From Thermoprotei archaeon (lineage in GTDB: Archaea > Thermoproteota > Thermoprotei > Thermofilales > B15-G2): a stretch of DNA of 19,801 nucleotides. The stretch is from NCBI GenBank assembly GCA_003649445.1, contig QMRV01000040.1:1-19801 (forward strand), in the 5' to 3' direction. Positions 7,204 to 14,251 of this stretch are shown here, one piece after another; position 1 is the stretch's first letter; the number at the start of each line of letters is the position of its first letter. The position numbers were made by a program, and so were the translations under genes. The notes under the pieces are model-generated. The model was not told where the DNA came from. It ran no database searches and worked only from the letters and a program-made list of their open reading frames with translations.

Positions 7204-7657
7204 GTGATAGTATAAACGTATATATTTTTCCAATATGTATCTGCGGAGAAAATAAGTGTCCTATTGTCTCTCAGACTTTATCTATTTAGCGTCTTTAAGT
7301 GAGTACTAAGAAGAAGCTTAACTGTATTTCCTTGTAGGGTCTTCAGTGTTCGTTTAAGTAGTGGTTTAAGTATTTAAGGTAGTTTTATGTAGTTAATTGT
7401 GTGATGAGTGGCCTCCTCCCTGATTAGTGATGTGGCTCGTTTTGCTGAGTATTTTGTTGAGTAGTCTGTTTCTGTGGTTTGTGTTATGTGAAGAGAGTCC
7501 ATGCTGAGTGATGTTGTTCTGTTTGTTTCCGGGTACTTTGGGAAATGTTGCTAGAAGTGTTGTAGTGAAGACTATTGTTCAGTTTTGGTGCTGGAGGTAG
7601 TTTAATATAGTTGAGTTCTGATTGCGCTGAAGAAGAGCTGGGAGCAGAGGGTGAGGG
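7204..7657. other. Non-coding, G/T-rich interval before the exporter
   Basis: About 450 bases without a supported gene. The part from about 7373 is extremely G/T-rich on the plus strand (line 7441-7500 has only 9 A and 5 C). A 25-codon hydrophobic ORF (7430-7507) is a by-product of this composition. A TATA-like TTTAATATAG at 7601-7610 probably drives the ABC exporter. GGTGAGGGGTG just before 7661 resembles a ribosome-binding site. Confidence 0.45.
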
Positions 7658-9817
7658 GTGATGGAAGGTGATAGTGAGTCGAGTATTGAGATAAAGCTGA
7701 GGGAAGGAGAGGAAGTTCTCTTTAGGTTTGAGAGCGATCTTACCTCGGACGGGCGTTTCGGTAAAGAGGTTTTAGTGCTGACTGATAGGAGGGCTATTGT
7801 CTTTGATCCTGATAGGGGTAAGGAGAGGAGCTGTTGGTACGATGAGATAAGAGAAGTTAGGTTTTATGATTATCTTGGCTGCAGTGAAATAGAGGTTGTT
7901 TTGAGGGATAGGGTTGTTAGCTTGATTCGTTTTAGTAGGAGTAAGGCTGCTTTGTTCCGTAAGGCTGCGAAGCTTCTTGAGGAGCTTTCGGTCTGCCGGC
8001 TTGGTGTTGAGCGTAATGGTAAGCGTGTAGAGGTTGAGGAAGAGGAGGAGAGAGTTGAGGTTAGGAAAGTTTTGCCTAAGCTGGTTTCTCTTCTGAAGCC
8101 CTACTGGTACTTGTGTGCTGTAGCGTTTTTGACTGCGCTAGGTATTGTGGCTGTGAATCTTACTCCACCGTATCTTATGAGGCTGCTTATAGACGAGGCT
8201 CTTGAGGCAGGGAATATTGTTTTGCTTATGAAGCTTACTCTTCTGCTTATTGGAGTCTATGTTTCTAATACTGTTTTGAGTATTGTGAACAGCTATACGC
8301 TGAACTACTTGGGCGAGAGAGTTGTTTTTGATTTGAGGCGCAGGCTCTATGATCATGTACAGAAGCTTTCGCTGAGCTTTATAGACAAGTATGGCTCGGG
8401 CAGAATTATTTCGAGGATAAGCGACGATACGTTTAGGATAAGGTGGTTCCTAACATGGGGTATTCAGTCTTTAGTGATTAGCGTGCTTCAGCTGATAGGC
8501 ATCGGCATCATTATTTTCAATATGAATACTTACTTGGCGCTGTTTTCTCTTCTGCCTGTTCCAGCTGTCTTTATTGGGCTAAGGGCTTACAGGAAGAAGG
8601 CTTGGGTGTACTACCATAGGGCTTGGAGGAAGTGGGCTGATGTCAGCGAGAAGCTCGTGGATACTATTCCAGGAGCTATTGTAGTGAAAGCTTTCTCTCA
8701 GGAAGAAAGAGAGACTAAAGTGTTTGTTGATAGGCTTAAGGAAGTTGTTTCAGCGAACCTCAATGTAGTTAAACTCAATTTGAGGACATTTCCAGTAATG
8801 GGTCTCATTACGTCGATTAGCGCTGTTCTAGTATGGTATTTTGGCGGACTGAAAGTAATAGCTGGTGAAATAACTCTCGGTACTTTGACTGCTTTTGTTT
8901 CTTATATGTGGCAGTTTTATGGGCCAATAAACACGCTGAGCTACTTGATGGAGCCTCTGCAGACAGCGCTGACTTCCGGTGAAAGAGTATTTGAGTTGCT
9001 TGACATAGACCCTGAAGTAAAGGAAGACGAAAAAGCAGCTGACTTCGAGTTCAAGGGAGCAATTAAATTCGAGAACGTTTACTTCGGCTACGAGCCCTGC
9101 GTCTACGTTCTTCAGGACATTAACTTGGAGATTAAGCCTGGAGAAGTTGTTGGAATAGTTGGCCCAAGTGGTTCAGGTAAAACTACTTTAACTAAGCTTC
9201 TCTTGAGGTTCTATGACCCTGATAAAGGCAGAATTCTCATCGACGGAGTTGATATAAGGAAAATTAAGTTGAGTTCACTGAGACGACAGATAGGTATAGT
9301 TCTACAGGATCCTGTGCTCTTCTCGGGTACTGTTGCCGAGAATATTGCTTACGGTAAGCCTGAAGCAGAGCCCGAGGAAATAGTAGCCGCTGCCAAGGCT
9401 GCTCATGCACACGACTTCATAATGAGGCTTCCTGCCGCATACGATACTAATGTAGGTGAAAGAGGAAGTAGACTTTCTGGTGGAGAAAGACAGAGAATAG
9501 CGATTGCTAGAGCTATTATAACTGATCCTAAGATACTGATACTGGACGAGGCTACGAGCAGCGTTGATACTATTACTGAGAAAGAAATACAAGCGGCGCT
9601 GAACAACCTCATTAAGAACAGGACTACAATAGTTATTGCTCACAGGCTGTCTACAGTAATGAACGCTGATAAAATAGTAGTTGTCGATAAAGGTAGGATA
9701 GTTGAAGTTGGAAAACACGATGAGCTTTTGAAGCAGAATGGTCTCTACAAGAGGCTCTGGGATGCTCAGTTTGCTGAAGAAAGAGAAGCTGTTAAGGCGA
9801 AAATTAGGCTGAGATAA
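7658..9817 (+). CDS. ABC exporter with N-terminal PH-like domain
   Basis: A half-transporter with fused membrane and ATPase domains, probably working as a dimer in the cytoplasmic membrane. Domains in order: a PH-like domain (about 10-115; GEEVLFRFESDL, VLVLTDRRAIVFD); a type-1 exporter transmembrane domain of about six helices (about 145-430); and the nucleotide-binding domain with Walker A GPSGSGKTT (about 502-510), signature LSGGERQRIAIARA (about 606-619), Walker B ILILDEATSSVD (about 626-637) and an AHRLST switch His. All ATPase motifs are intact. GTG 7658 or ATG 7661 is the start. It overlaps a DUF1854 gene by 1 base. The same pairing is known from bacterial transporters annotated as cyanophycin-associated; no cyanophycin gene is seen here, so the substrate is unknown. 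Confidence 0.9.
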   Translation: MMEGDSESSIEIKLREGEEVLFRFESDLTSDGRFGKEVLVLTDRRAIVFDPDRGKERSCWYDEIREVRFYDYLGCSEIEVVLRDRVVSLIRFSRSKAALFRKAAKLLEELSVCRLGVERNGKRVEVEEEEERVEVRKVLPKLVSLLKPYWYLCAVAFLTALGIVAVNLTPPYLMRLLIDEALEAGNIVLLMKLTLLLIGVYVSNTVLSIVNSYTLNYLGERVVFDLRRRLYDHVQKLSLSFIDKYGSGRIISRISDDTFRIRWFLTWGIQSLVISVLQLIGIGIIIFNMNTYLALFSLLPVPAVFIGLRAYRKKAWVYYHRAWRKWADVSEKLVDTIPGAIVVKAFSQEERETKVFVDRLKEVVSANLNVVKLNLRTFPVMGLITSISAVLVWYFGGLKVIAGEITLGTLTAFVSYMWQFYGPINTLSYLMEPLQTALTSGERVFELLDIDPEVKEDEKAADFEFKGAIKFENVYFGYEPCVYVLQDINLEIKPGEVVGIVGPSGSGKTTLTKLLLRFYDPDKGRILIDGVDIRKIKLSSLRRQIGIVLQDPVLFSGTVAENIAYGKPEAEPEEIVAAAKAAHAHDFIMRLPAAYDTNVGERGSRLSGGERQRIAIARAIITDPKILILDEATSSVDTITEKEIQAALNNLIKNRTTIVIAHRLSTVMNADKIVVVDKGRIVEVGKHDELLKQNGLYKRLWDAQFAEEREAVKAKIRLR

Positions 9818-10317
9818 TGTCGCTTCAAGAATTTATTAAAAAATTAAATTTAGTTGATCCGAAGAAAGTGCAAATAATTTACGATGAGAAAAGAAATGCT
9901 TTGAAGATTTTAGTAGACGGCGTTAAGTACTATAACATTGTTCCGAGGAAGCCCTTTCCATTTAGTAGACCTTACTTCATAATATTTGCTGATAAAGAAG
10001 GCGCAGAAGTCTGCGCGGTTAAAGACTATAGAGAGCTTGATAAGGATTCTCGTGAGGCTTTAGAGAAAATGCTTTCTCGCATATACTTTATACCGCTTAT
10101 TAAGAAAATTAAGAAAATTGTGTATAGGGCTGGTGAATATGTTTGGTTAGTTGAAACTGATAGAGGTGAAAGAGAGTTTGTTGCAAGGGGTAGGAAGAGT
10201 ATTCAGTATTTTCCTGGAGGAAGAATCATTATTTTCGATAAATATGATAATGTCTATGAGCTTAGGTTAGATAAGCTTGATAAGAAGAGCATGGAGTATT
10301 TGGCTTTAATTCTGTAG
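9817..10317 (+). CDS. DUF1854 protein, partner of the ABC exporter
   Basis: A 166-aa soluble beta-rich protein with the DUF1854 pattern: YNIVPRKPFPFSRPYFIIF (about 39-58), a GAEVCAVKDYRELDKDSREAL stretch, the YFIPLIKKIKKI segment, WLVETDRGEREFVARGRKS and a closing DKYDNVYELRLDKLDKKS. The function is unknown; the family is nearly always next to an ABC exporter carrying an N-terminal PH-like domain, as here, with the ATG overlapping the exporter stop (TAATG), so the two are translated together and probably act together. No signal peptide or membrane helix, so it is cytoplasmic, perhaps a regulator of the transporter. Last gene of the two-gene operon. Confidence 0.85.
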   Translation: MSLQEFIKKLNLVDPKKVQIIYDEKRNALKILVDGVKYYNIVPRKPFPFSRPYFIIFADKEGAEVCAVKDYRELDKDSREALEKMLSRIYFIPLIKKIKKIVYRAGEYVWLVETDRGEREFVARGRKSIQYFPGGRIIIFDKYDNVYELRLDKLDKKSMEYLALIL

Positions 10318-10441
10318 TCTGCTACACTAAGGTGCATACTTAGGGCAGATGTTTTTACACTATATTATTATACAACTAGGATGTATACTTATCTGGGAAG
10401 TTTTATATAGTACACATGTATTTTTCAATAGGTGCACATCC
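10318..10441 (+). promoter_or_regulatory. Promoter and repeated motifs of the metal-transport operon
   Basis: A TATA-like TTTTATATAG at 10401-10410 and an AGGTG ribosome-binding site (10430-10434) precede ATG 10442. Two related boxes, AGGTGCATACTTA (10330-10342) and AGGATGTATACTTA (10378-10391), lie 48 bases apart upstream, and a third GGTGCA recurs at 10431-10436. They could bind a metal-responsive regulator; this is inference. The open frame from 10349 runs through this promoter and is not the gene start. Confidence 0.45.
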
Positions 10442-11386
10442 ATGAAGAAGAGCCTTCCAGTCTTATTAATTGTGGTTTTAGTGTTCTCTGTATTTGGTGC
10501 GATCTGTACACCGCAGAAAGAAAAGCCTGTTGTAGTATGTACTACTACTGTGCTCGCCAGCATTGTTAATGATTTGGCTGGAGACTTGGTTACTATTGAA
10601 GTTATTGCTTCACCTGCTGTCTGTCCAGCACACTATGATGTTAAGCCGAGTGATATTGAAGCCTTTAGGAAAGCTGACTTGATTCTTATGCATGGTTTCG
10701 AGCCTTGGGTAAGCGAGCTTAAACAGGCTTCTGGGAGCACTGCTCCAATAGTCAAGATCCCTGGCCCCTGGAATGCTCCCAGTTTTCTTAAAGCGAGGTA
10801 CAGTGCTGTAGCTGATGCTCTCAAGAAGTACTTGGGCCTTGATGTTTCAGATAGGCTTGCTAAGTGCCTTAAGGCTGTCGACGACGTAGACGCTTACTTA
10901 AAGAAACTTGCCGAAGAGAAAGGATTTAAGGGTACTCCTGTTGTCTGCATGCTTTGGCAGAAAGCCTTCGTAAGCTACCTCGGCTTCAAAGTTGTCGCTG
11001 TCTACGGGCCTCCAGAAAAGGTTTCTGCTAAACAGTACGAGGAGATATTGAAAAATGCTAGTGCGGCTAAAGCTCTGCTGGTAATCGATAATCTTCAGAG
11101 CGGCGAAGAGCTAAGTGAGAAGATTGCTCTTGAAGTAGGCTGTGTTCAAGTCGCTTTATCGAATTTCCCTGGAATTGCGCCAGAGCTTAAGAATATAACT
11201 GAGGTAATGAAGTGGAATGCTGAGCAGCTTGCCAAGGCTTTGGAGATAGCTGAGCTTAAGGGAGAAATTAATAGGCTTAGAGGCGAACTCGAGACTTGGA
11301 AGACTGCTGCGTTAGTAGCGTCTGCGCTTGCTGTAGTGTTTCTGATGGCTTCAATTTTCCTTGCACTGAAGCTGAGAAAGAAGTAG
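10442..11386 (+). CDS. Metal ABC transporter substrate-binding protein, atypical (ZnuA-like)
   Basis: Captures a metal ion outside the cell and hands it to the permease of the same operon (COG0803/SBP_bac_9 fold). The 314-aa protein starts with a signal/anchor helix (LLIVVLVFSVFGAI), carries VCTTTVLASIVNDLAGD, SPAVCPAHYDVKPSDIEAF (H64), ADLILMHGFEPWVSEL (H84), VVCMLWQKAFVSYLGF and LLVIDNLQSGEELSEKIA, and ends in a second membrane helix (about 288-310) plus a basic tail, so it is tethered. Only the first of the four usual ligands is clear: the His of HxWxxP is replaced (PGPWNAP), the later His/Glu is replaced by LWQKAF, and the final Asp region reads SNFPG. C61, H64 and H84 may form a different site. 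The ATG at 10442 is preferred for its RBS and promoter. Confidence 0.8.
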   Translation: MKKSLPVLLIVVLVFSVFGAICTPQKEKPVVVCTTTVLASIVNDLAGDLVTIEVIASPAVCPAHYDVKPSDIEAFRKADLILMHGFEPWVSELKQASGSTAPIVKIPGPWNAPSFLKARYSAVADALKKYLGLDVSDRLAKCLKAVDDVDAYLKKLAEEKGFKGTPVVCMLWQKAFVSYLGFKVVAVYGPPEKVSAKQYEEILKNASAAKALLVIDNLQSGEELSEKIALEVGCVQVALSNFPGIAPELKNITEVMKWNAEQLAKALEIAELKGEINRLRGELETWKTAALVASALAVVFLMASIFLALKLRKK

Positions 11387-11387
11387 G

Positions 11388-11825
11388 GTGGTTTCCGTGA
11401 CTACTGCTCCAGCGCTAGCGCTAGAAGAAGCAGCAAAGCTCCATGGACATAAAGGTCCTTGGCTTGTGTTAGGGTACCGTGCCGGCGCTAGAGCGTGCGA
11501 AGTCTTCGACCCAAACGACGAGTTTTCACTATACTGTATTGTTAAGACTCCGCTTAGAACACCTTATACTTGTGCTGTCGACGGTATTCAGGCTTCTACT
11601 CGCTGTACGCTAGGTAAACTCTCTATTAGACTCGAGGAAGCGAGTACAGACAATATAATATATATATTTATAGATAGAAAAAGTGGTAGGAGACTTGAAC
11701 TCAAGTTGAGGCCTAGCGCTGTTAAGTGGATTGAGGAGCTGTGCAGAAAAGATATGAGTGAGGCTGCTCGGAGAGTAGAGGAGGAGTCTTTATGGAAGCT
11801 GTTCGAAGAGAAGCTGTACGGCTAG
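11388..11825 (+). CDS. FmdE-family protein in a metal-transport operon
   Basis: A 145-aa protein of the FmdE/PF02663 type, named after subunit E of molybdenum formylmethanofuran dehydrogenase but found widely in proteins handling metals or pterins. Visible marks: LHGHKGPWLVLGYRAG (H19, H21), then YTCAVDGIQASTRCTLGKLSI (DGIQ...CTLG) and a C-terminal helix. The C-terminal zinc ribbon of longer FmdE proteins is missing. A GTG start lies 1 base after the binding-protein stop, and its 3' end overlaps the ATPase gene by 34 bases, so it sits firmly inside the transporter operon. I infer a metal-binding or chaperone role; methanogenesis is not implied. Confidence 0.8.
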   Translation: MVSVTTAPALALEEAAKLHGHKGPWLVLGYRAGARACEVFDPNDEFSLYCIVKTPLRTPYTCAVDGIQASTRCTLGKLSIRLEEASTDNIIYIFIDRKSGRRLELKLRPSAVKWIEELCRKDMSEAARRVEEESLWKLFEEKLYG

Positions 11826-12484
11826 AAGATGTATGGGTCGCCTACTCTGGTTCAGGGAGACCTGCTATAAGGGATATTTCTTTAGTTCTTCTTAGAGGAG
11901 AGTTCGCTTTGATTACTGGCCCTAATGGGGCTGGTAAAACTACTTTAATTGAGACTTGTTTGGGCTTGCTTAAGCCTCTTAAAGGTAGAGTACTTCTGTT
12001 AGGTATAGATACTAGGTCGAGGAAAATTATTAAGGCTAGGAGGAAGTGTAGCTATGTTCCGCAGGACTTTATGAAGCCTCCCTATGAGTCTTATACTGCT
12101 AGACACGTCATTGAACTCGGGCTGGCTTTAGAGAAACTCAGTGGGAGCCGAGAAGTGGAGAAAAGAATCGAGTGGGTTTCACGCCTCCTCGGGATAGAGG
12201 ATCTTCTCGACAAGCCTATAGGTATTTTGAGTGGAGGTCAGCAGCAGAAAATCTACTTGGCTAGAGCGCTGGCCCGGAAGCCTGAAGTTCTTTTCTTAGA
12301 TGAGCCCTTTTCTAGTCTGGATAAAGAGTCTCGCGAACACTTAGCCTCAGTTTTGAGAAAATATGTCGATGAAAAGAAGGCTTCAGCTATTATCGTCAGC
12401 CACGATACTGGTCCTGTAGCGGAGTTAGTTGACTGCACGGTGATTATGGAGGAAGGTAGAGTTGTTAGAGTGGAGAGGCGGTAG
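11792..12484 (+). CDS. Metal ABC transporter ATPase (ZnuC-like)
   Basis: The ATP-hydrolysing subunit of the importer. All motifs are present in 230 aa: Walker A GPNGAGKTT (about 42-50), Q-loop YVPQDF, signature LSGGQQQKIYLARALA, Walker B EVLFLDEPFSSLD and the switch His in IIVSHDTGP. ATG 11792 is supported by a GAGGAGG ribosome-binding site about 8 bases upstream, even though it lies inside the end of the FmdE-like gene. Followed 2 bases later by the permease. Family and order match the zinc/manganese/iron ABC-3 importers; the metal cannot be read from this subunit. Confidence 0.92.
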   Translation: MEAVRREAVRLEDVWVAYSGSGRPAIRDISLVLLRGEFALITGPNGAGKTTLIETCLGLLKPLKGRVLLLGIDTRSRKIIKARRKCSYVPQDFMKPPYESYTARHVIELGLALEKLSGSREVEKRIEWVSRLLGIEDLLDKPIGILSGGQQQKIYLARALARKPEVLFLDEPFSSLDKESREHLASVLRKYVDEKKASAIIVSHDTGPVAELVDCTVIMEEGRVVRVERR

Positions 12485-12486
12485 AT

Positions 12487-13344
12487 ATGTTTGAATTAGC
12501 TGTAGCCGCGTCTATTGTGAGCGGCGCTCTCTGCGGTGTTCTCGGGTACTATGTCGAGAAATTTAAGATAACTACTTTGAGCTTTAGTGTAGCTCACGCC
12601 GCCTTAGCTGGAGCAGCGCTCGCGCTCGTCTTAGGACTAGATGCTACTTACTTGGCTTTAGTGTTTGCTGTAGTCTTCGCGCTAATTATGGGTGTTTTGT
12701 CGCCGAGGCTTGCTCATGAGCGAGAGCTAGTGAGCATGGGGTTCTTTTCGCTTTTTAATGCTTTAGCCATATTCATGATATATTTGTCTAACGTCTATGT
12801 GCTTTCGTCGGCTTCAATAGCCGTTGTTCTTTGGGGAAGTATTCTGGCTGTAACTAAGCCTAAGCTCATAGTGCTACTCGGCTCTGCTGCCCTGTTTTTA
12901 ACTTATCTAGCTTTCTTTAAGCACCAAATAGACGCTATTCTCTTCGACAAAAAGCTGGCTGAAGCAGAGGGCGTTGACGTGTACTTCCACACTATAGTAC
13001 TTCTGCTGTTTGTAGGGACTACTATTGCGCTCACACTTAAGCTCACTGGAGGTTTTCTTGTATTCGCTCTCCTCTATAATCCGGTGGCGTCTTCTATTAG
13101 GCTAGCTAGAAGCGCTAAACGCCAGCTAATACTGTCGCCTGTTCTAGGAGCTTGTTTTGCATTGCTGGGGCTTGCTGTAAGCTATGTTTTTGACTGGCCT
13201 GTCGGCGCGACTATTGCTCTTGTTTCCTCGCTTTCTCTATTTCTGTCACATTTAGCTAGAGCTGCTGCAAATAAGATGCTTTTGCTGAAAGTAGCTAGAA
13301 TAGGAGCTGAGAGTCGAGAAAAATCTAAATCGAAGAGCGAGTAA
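12487..13344 (+). CDS. Metal ABC transporter permease (ZnuB/ABC-3 family)
   Basis: A polytopic membrane subunit of 285 aa with about seven to eight hydrophobic helices. The family region VSGALCGVLGYYV and SVAHAALAGAALA at the N-terminus, the long central helices (LLLFVGTTIALTLKLTGG), and ALLYNPVASSIRLARSAKRQ near the coupling position follow the ABC-3 pattern (His-Ala near the SxaHaxl motif). The C-terminal tail is charged (KSKSKSE). It begins 2 bases after the ATPase stop and overlaps the next gene by 1 base. Confidence 0.9.
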   Translation: MFELAVAASIVSGALCGVLGYYVEKFKITTLSFSVAHAALAGAALALVLGLDATYLALVFAVVFALIMGVLSPRLAHERELVSMGFFSLFNALAIFMIYLSNVYVLSSASIAVVLWGSILAVTKPKLIVLLGSAALFLTYLAFFKHQIDAILFDKKLAEAEGVDVYFHTIVLLLFVGTTIALTLKLTGGFLVFALLYNPVASSIRLARSAKRQLILSPVLGACFALLGLAVSYVFDWPVGATIALVSSLSLFLSHLARAAANKMLLLKVARIGAESREKSKSKSE

Positions 13345-13844
13345 TGAATATTGAAGCCTCTATGGCCTTCCTAGATGAACTGAGGCGCCTGCTCTCGGGA
13401 AACACGTTGATAGTGTGCTTAGGCAATACTCTGAGAGGTGATGACGCGATAGGCATTCTTGTGGGGAGGCGTTTGCTTAAAGAAAAAATTGGCTGTAGAG
13501 TACTTGTCTATGAAGACGGCTTAGAGAACCATTTAGGTGAAATAGGGAGACTTAAGCCTTCTAAAATACTTGTAGTAGATGCAGTCGACGCGGGACTCGA
13601 GCCAGGTACTATTGTTCTAGCTAAAGCAGAAAATGCTTCACATATAGTTGTTTCAACTCACAAGCTTCCGCTAAGCCTCATGTATAAGTTTCTCCGAGAT
13701 ATCTATGGTGTTGAAGAAATGTGGGTTCTCGGAATACAAGTCGAGAGAACTGATTTCGGGGGAGAAGTGAGCAAGAAAATAAGGGAAGCTGGAAAAGCTG
13801 TAGTGGGGTTGATTAAGCGGGCTAAAAGAGAAACTATTGACTGA
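13344..13844 (+). CDS. Hydrogenase maturation endopeptidase-like protein (HycI/HyaD)
   Basis: The family cuts the C-terminus of the [NiFe]-hydrogenase large subunit after nickel insertion. The 166-aa protein has the signature CLGNTLRGDDAIG (D34 as the first nickel-sensing acidic residue), ILVVDAVDAGLEPGTIV (D79) and VVSTHKLPLSL (H106), the three metal-contact positions of the family. The ATG lies in the permease stop (TAATG), so the protein is co-translated with the metal importer. No hydrogenase gene is in the window; it must be encoded elsewhere if the function holds. The pairing suggests the importer supplies nickel for it, which is inference. Confidence 0.85.
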   Translation: MNIEASMAFLDELRRLLSGNTLIVCLGNTLRGDDAIGILVGRRLLKEKIGCRVLVYEDGLENHLGEIGRLKPSKILVVDAVDAGLEPGTIVLAKAENASHIVVSTHKLPLSLMYKFLRDIYGVEEMWVLGIQVERTDFGGEVSKKIREAGKAVVGLIKRAKRETID

Positions 13845-13903
13845 AGACTGTTCTGAAGTAGTAAAAGATATAGTTCTGAAAGCTACTGTTAATCGGTGAA
13901 AAA

Positions 13904-14251
13904 TTGACTATCATCGAGGAACTAGCAAGCGCCTTAAAAAAGAGAAAGGCGAACGTTGTAGTAAAAGCAAGAGTCAAAGGAATGAGTGGAATTGAACACG
14001 AGGTAGACCTTCTCGTGCGTAATGGAGAGAAGTATGCCTTTGTTTTGTTAAATGAGTGTAGCTGCGAAAACTTTATTAAACAATTTGTTAAAACTGTTGA
14101 TCTTCACGGGTATAAAAGCTACTTGCTTGTAGAGAGTAGCTGTGCAGAAAAACTTTTCGAGAGTATCAAGCCTAAAAGCACTATTATCTATACTGATGAA
14201 AAAGACTTACTAAGTAAAATATTGTCTTTAGTTGAATTAAAGCAGAGTTAG
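13904..14251 (+). CDS. Small hypothetical with restriction-endonuclease-like fold
   Basis: I do not recognise the exact family. The 115-aa protein has an N-terminal helix (IIEELASALKKRK), then VKGMSGIEHEVDLLVRNG, which resembles the Mrr/PD-(D/E)XK core (G-x-G-x-EH-x-xDLL, D35). The expected E-x-K strand is AFVLLNEC instead, so nuclease activity is doubtful. It ends in a helix and a strand (STIIYTDEKDLL). TTG start 13904 has a GGTGA ribosome-binding site 4 bases upstream. Its 3' end overlaps the convergent gene by 15 bases. It could belong to the operon before it (60-base gap) or be separate. Confidence 0.6.
   Translation: MTIIEELASALKKRKANVVVKARVKGMSGIEHEVDLLVRNGEKYAFVLLNECSCENFIKQFVKTVDLHGYKSYLLVESSCAEKLFESIKPKSTIIYTDEKDLLSKILSLVELKQS

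Noticed and set aside
7430..7507. 25-codon hydrophobic peptide in the G/T-rich gap
   Set aside because: G/T-rich DNA automatically encodes Leu/Val/Phe; there is no RBS and no conservation evidence.
10349..10441. N-terminal extension of the metal-binding protein
   Set aside because: It runs through the TATA box and RBS; ATG 10442 begins a normal signal peptide.
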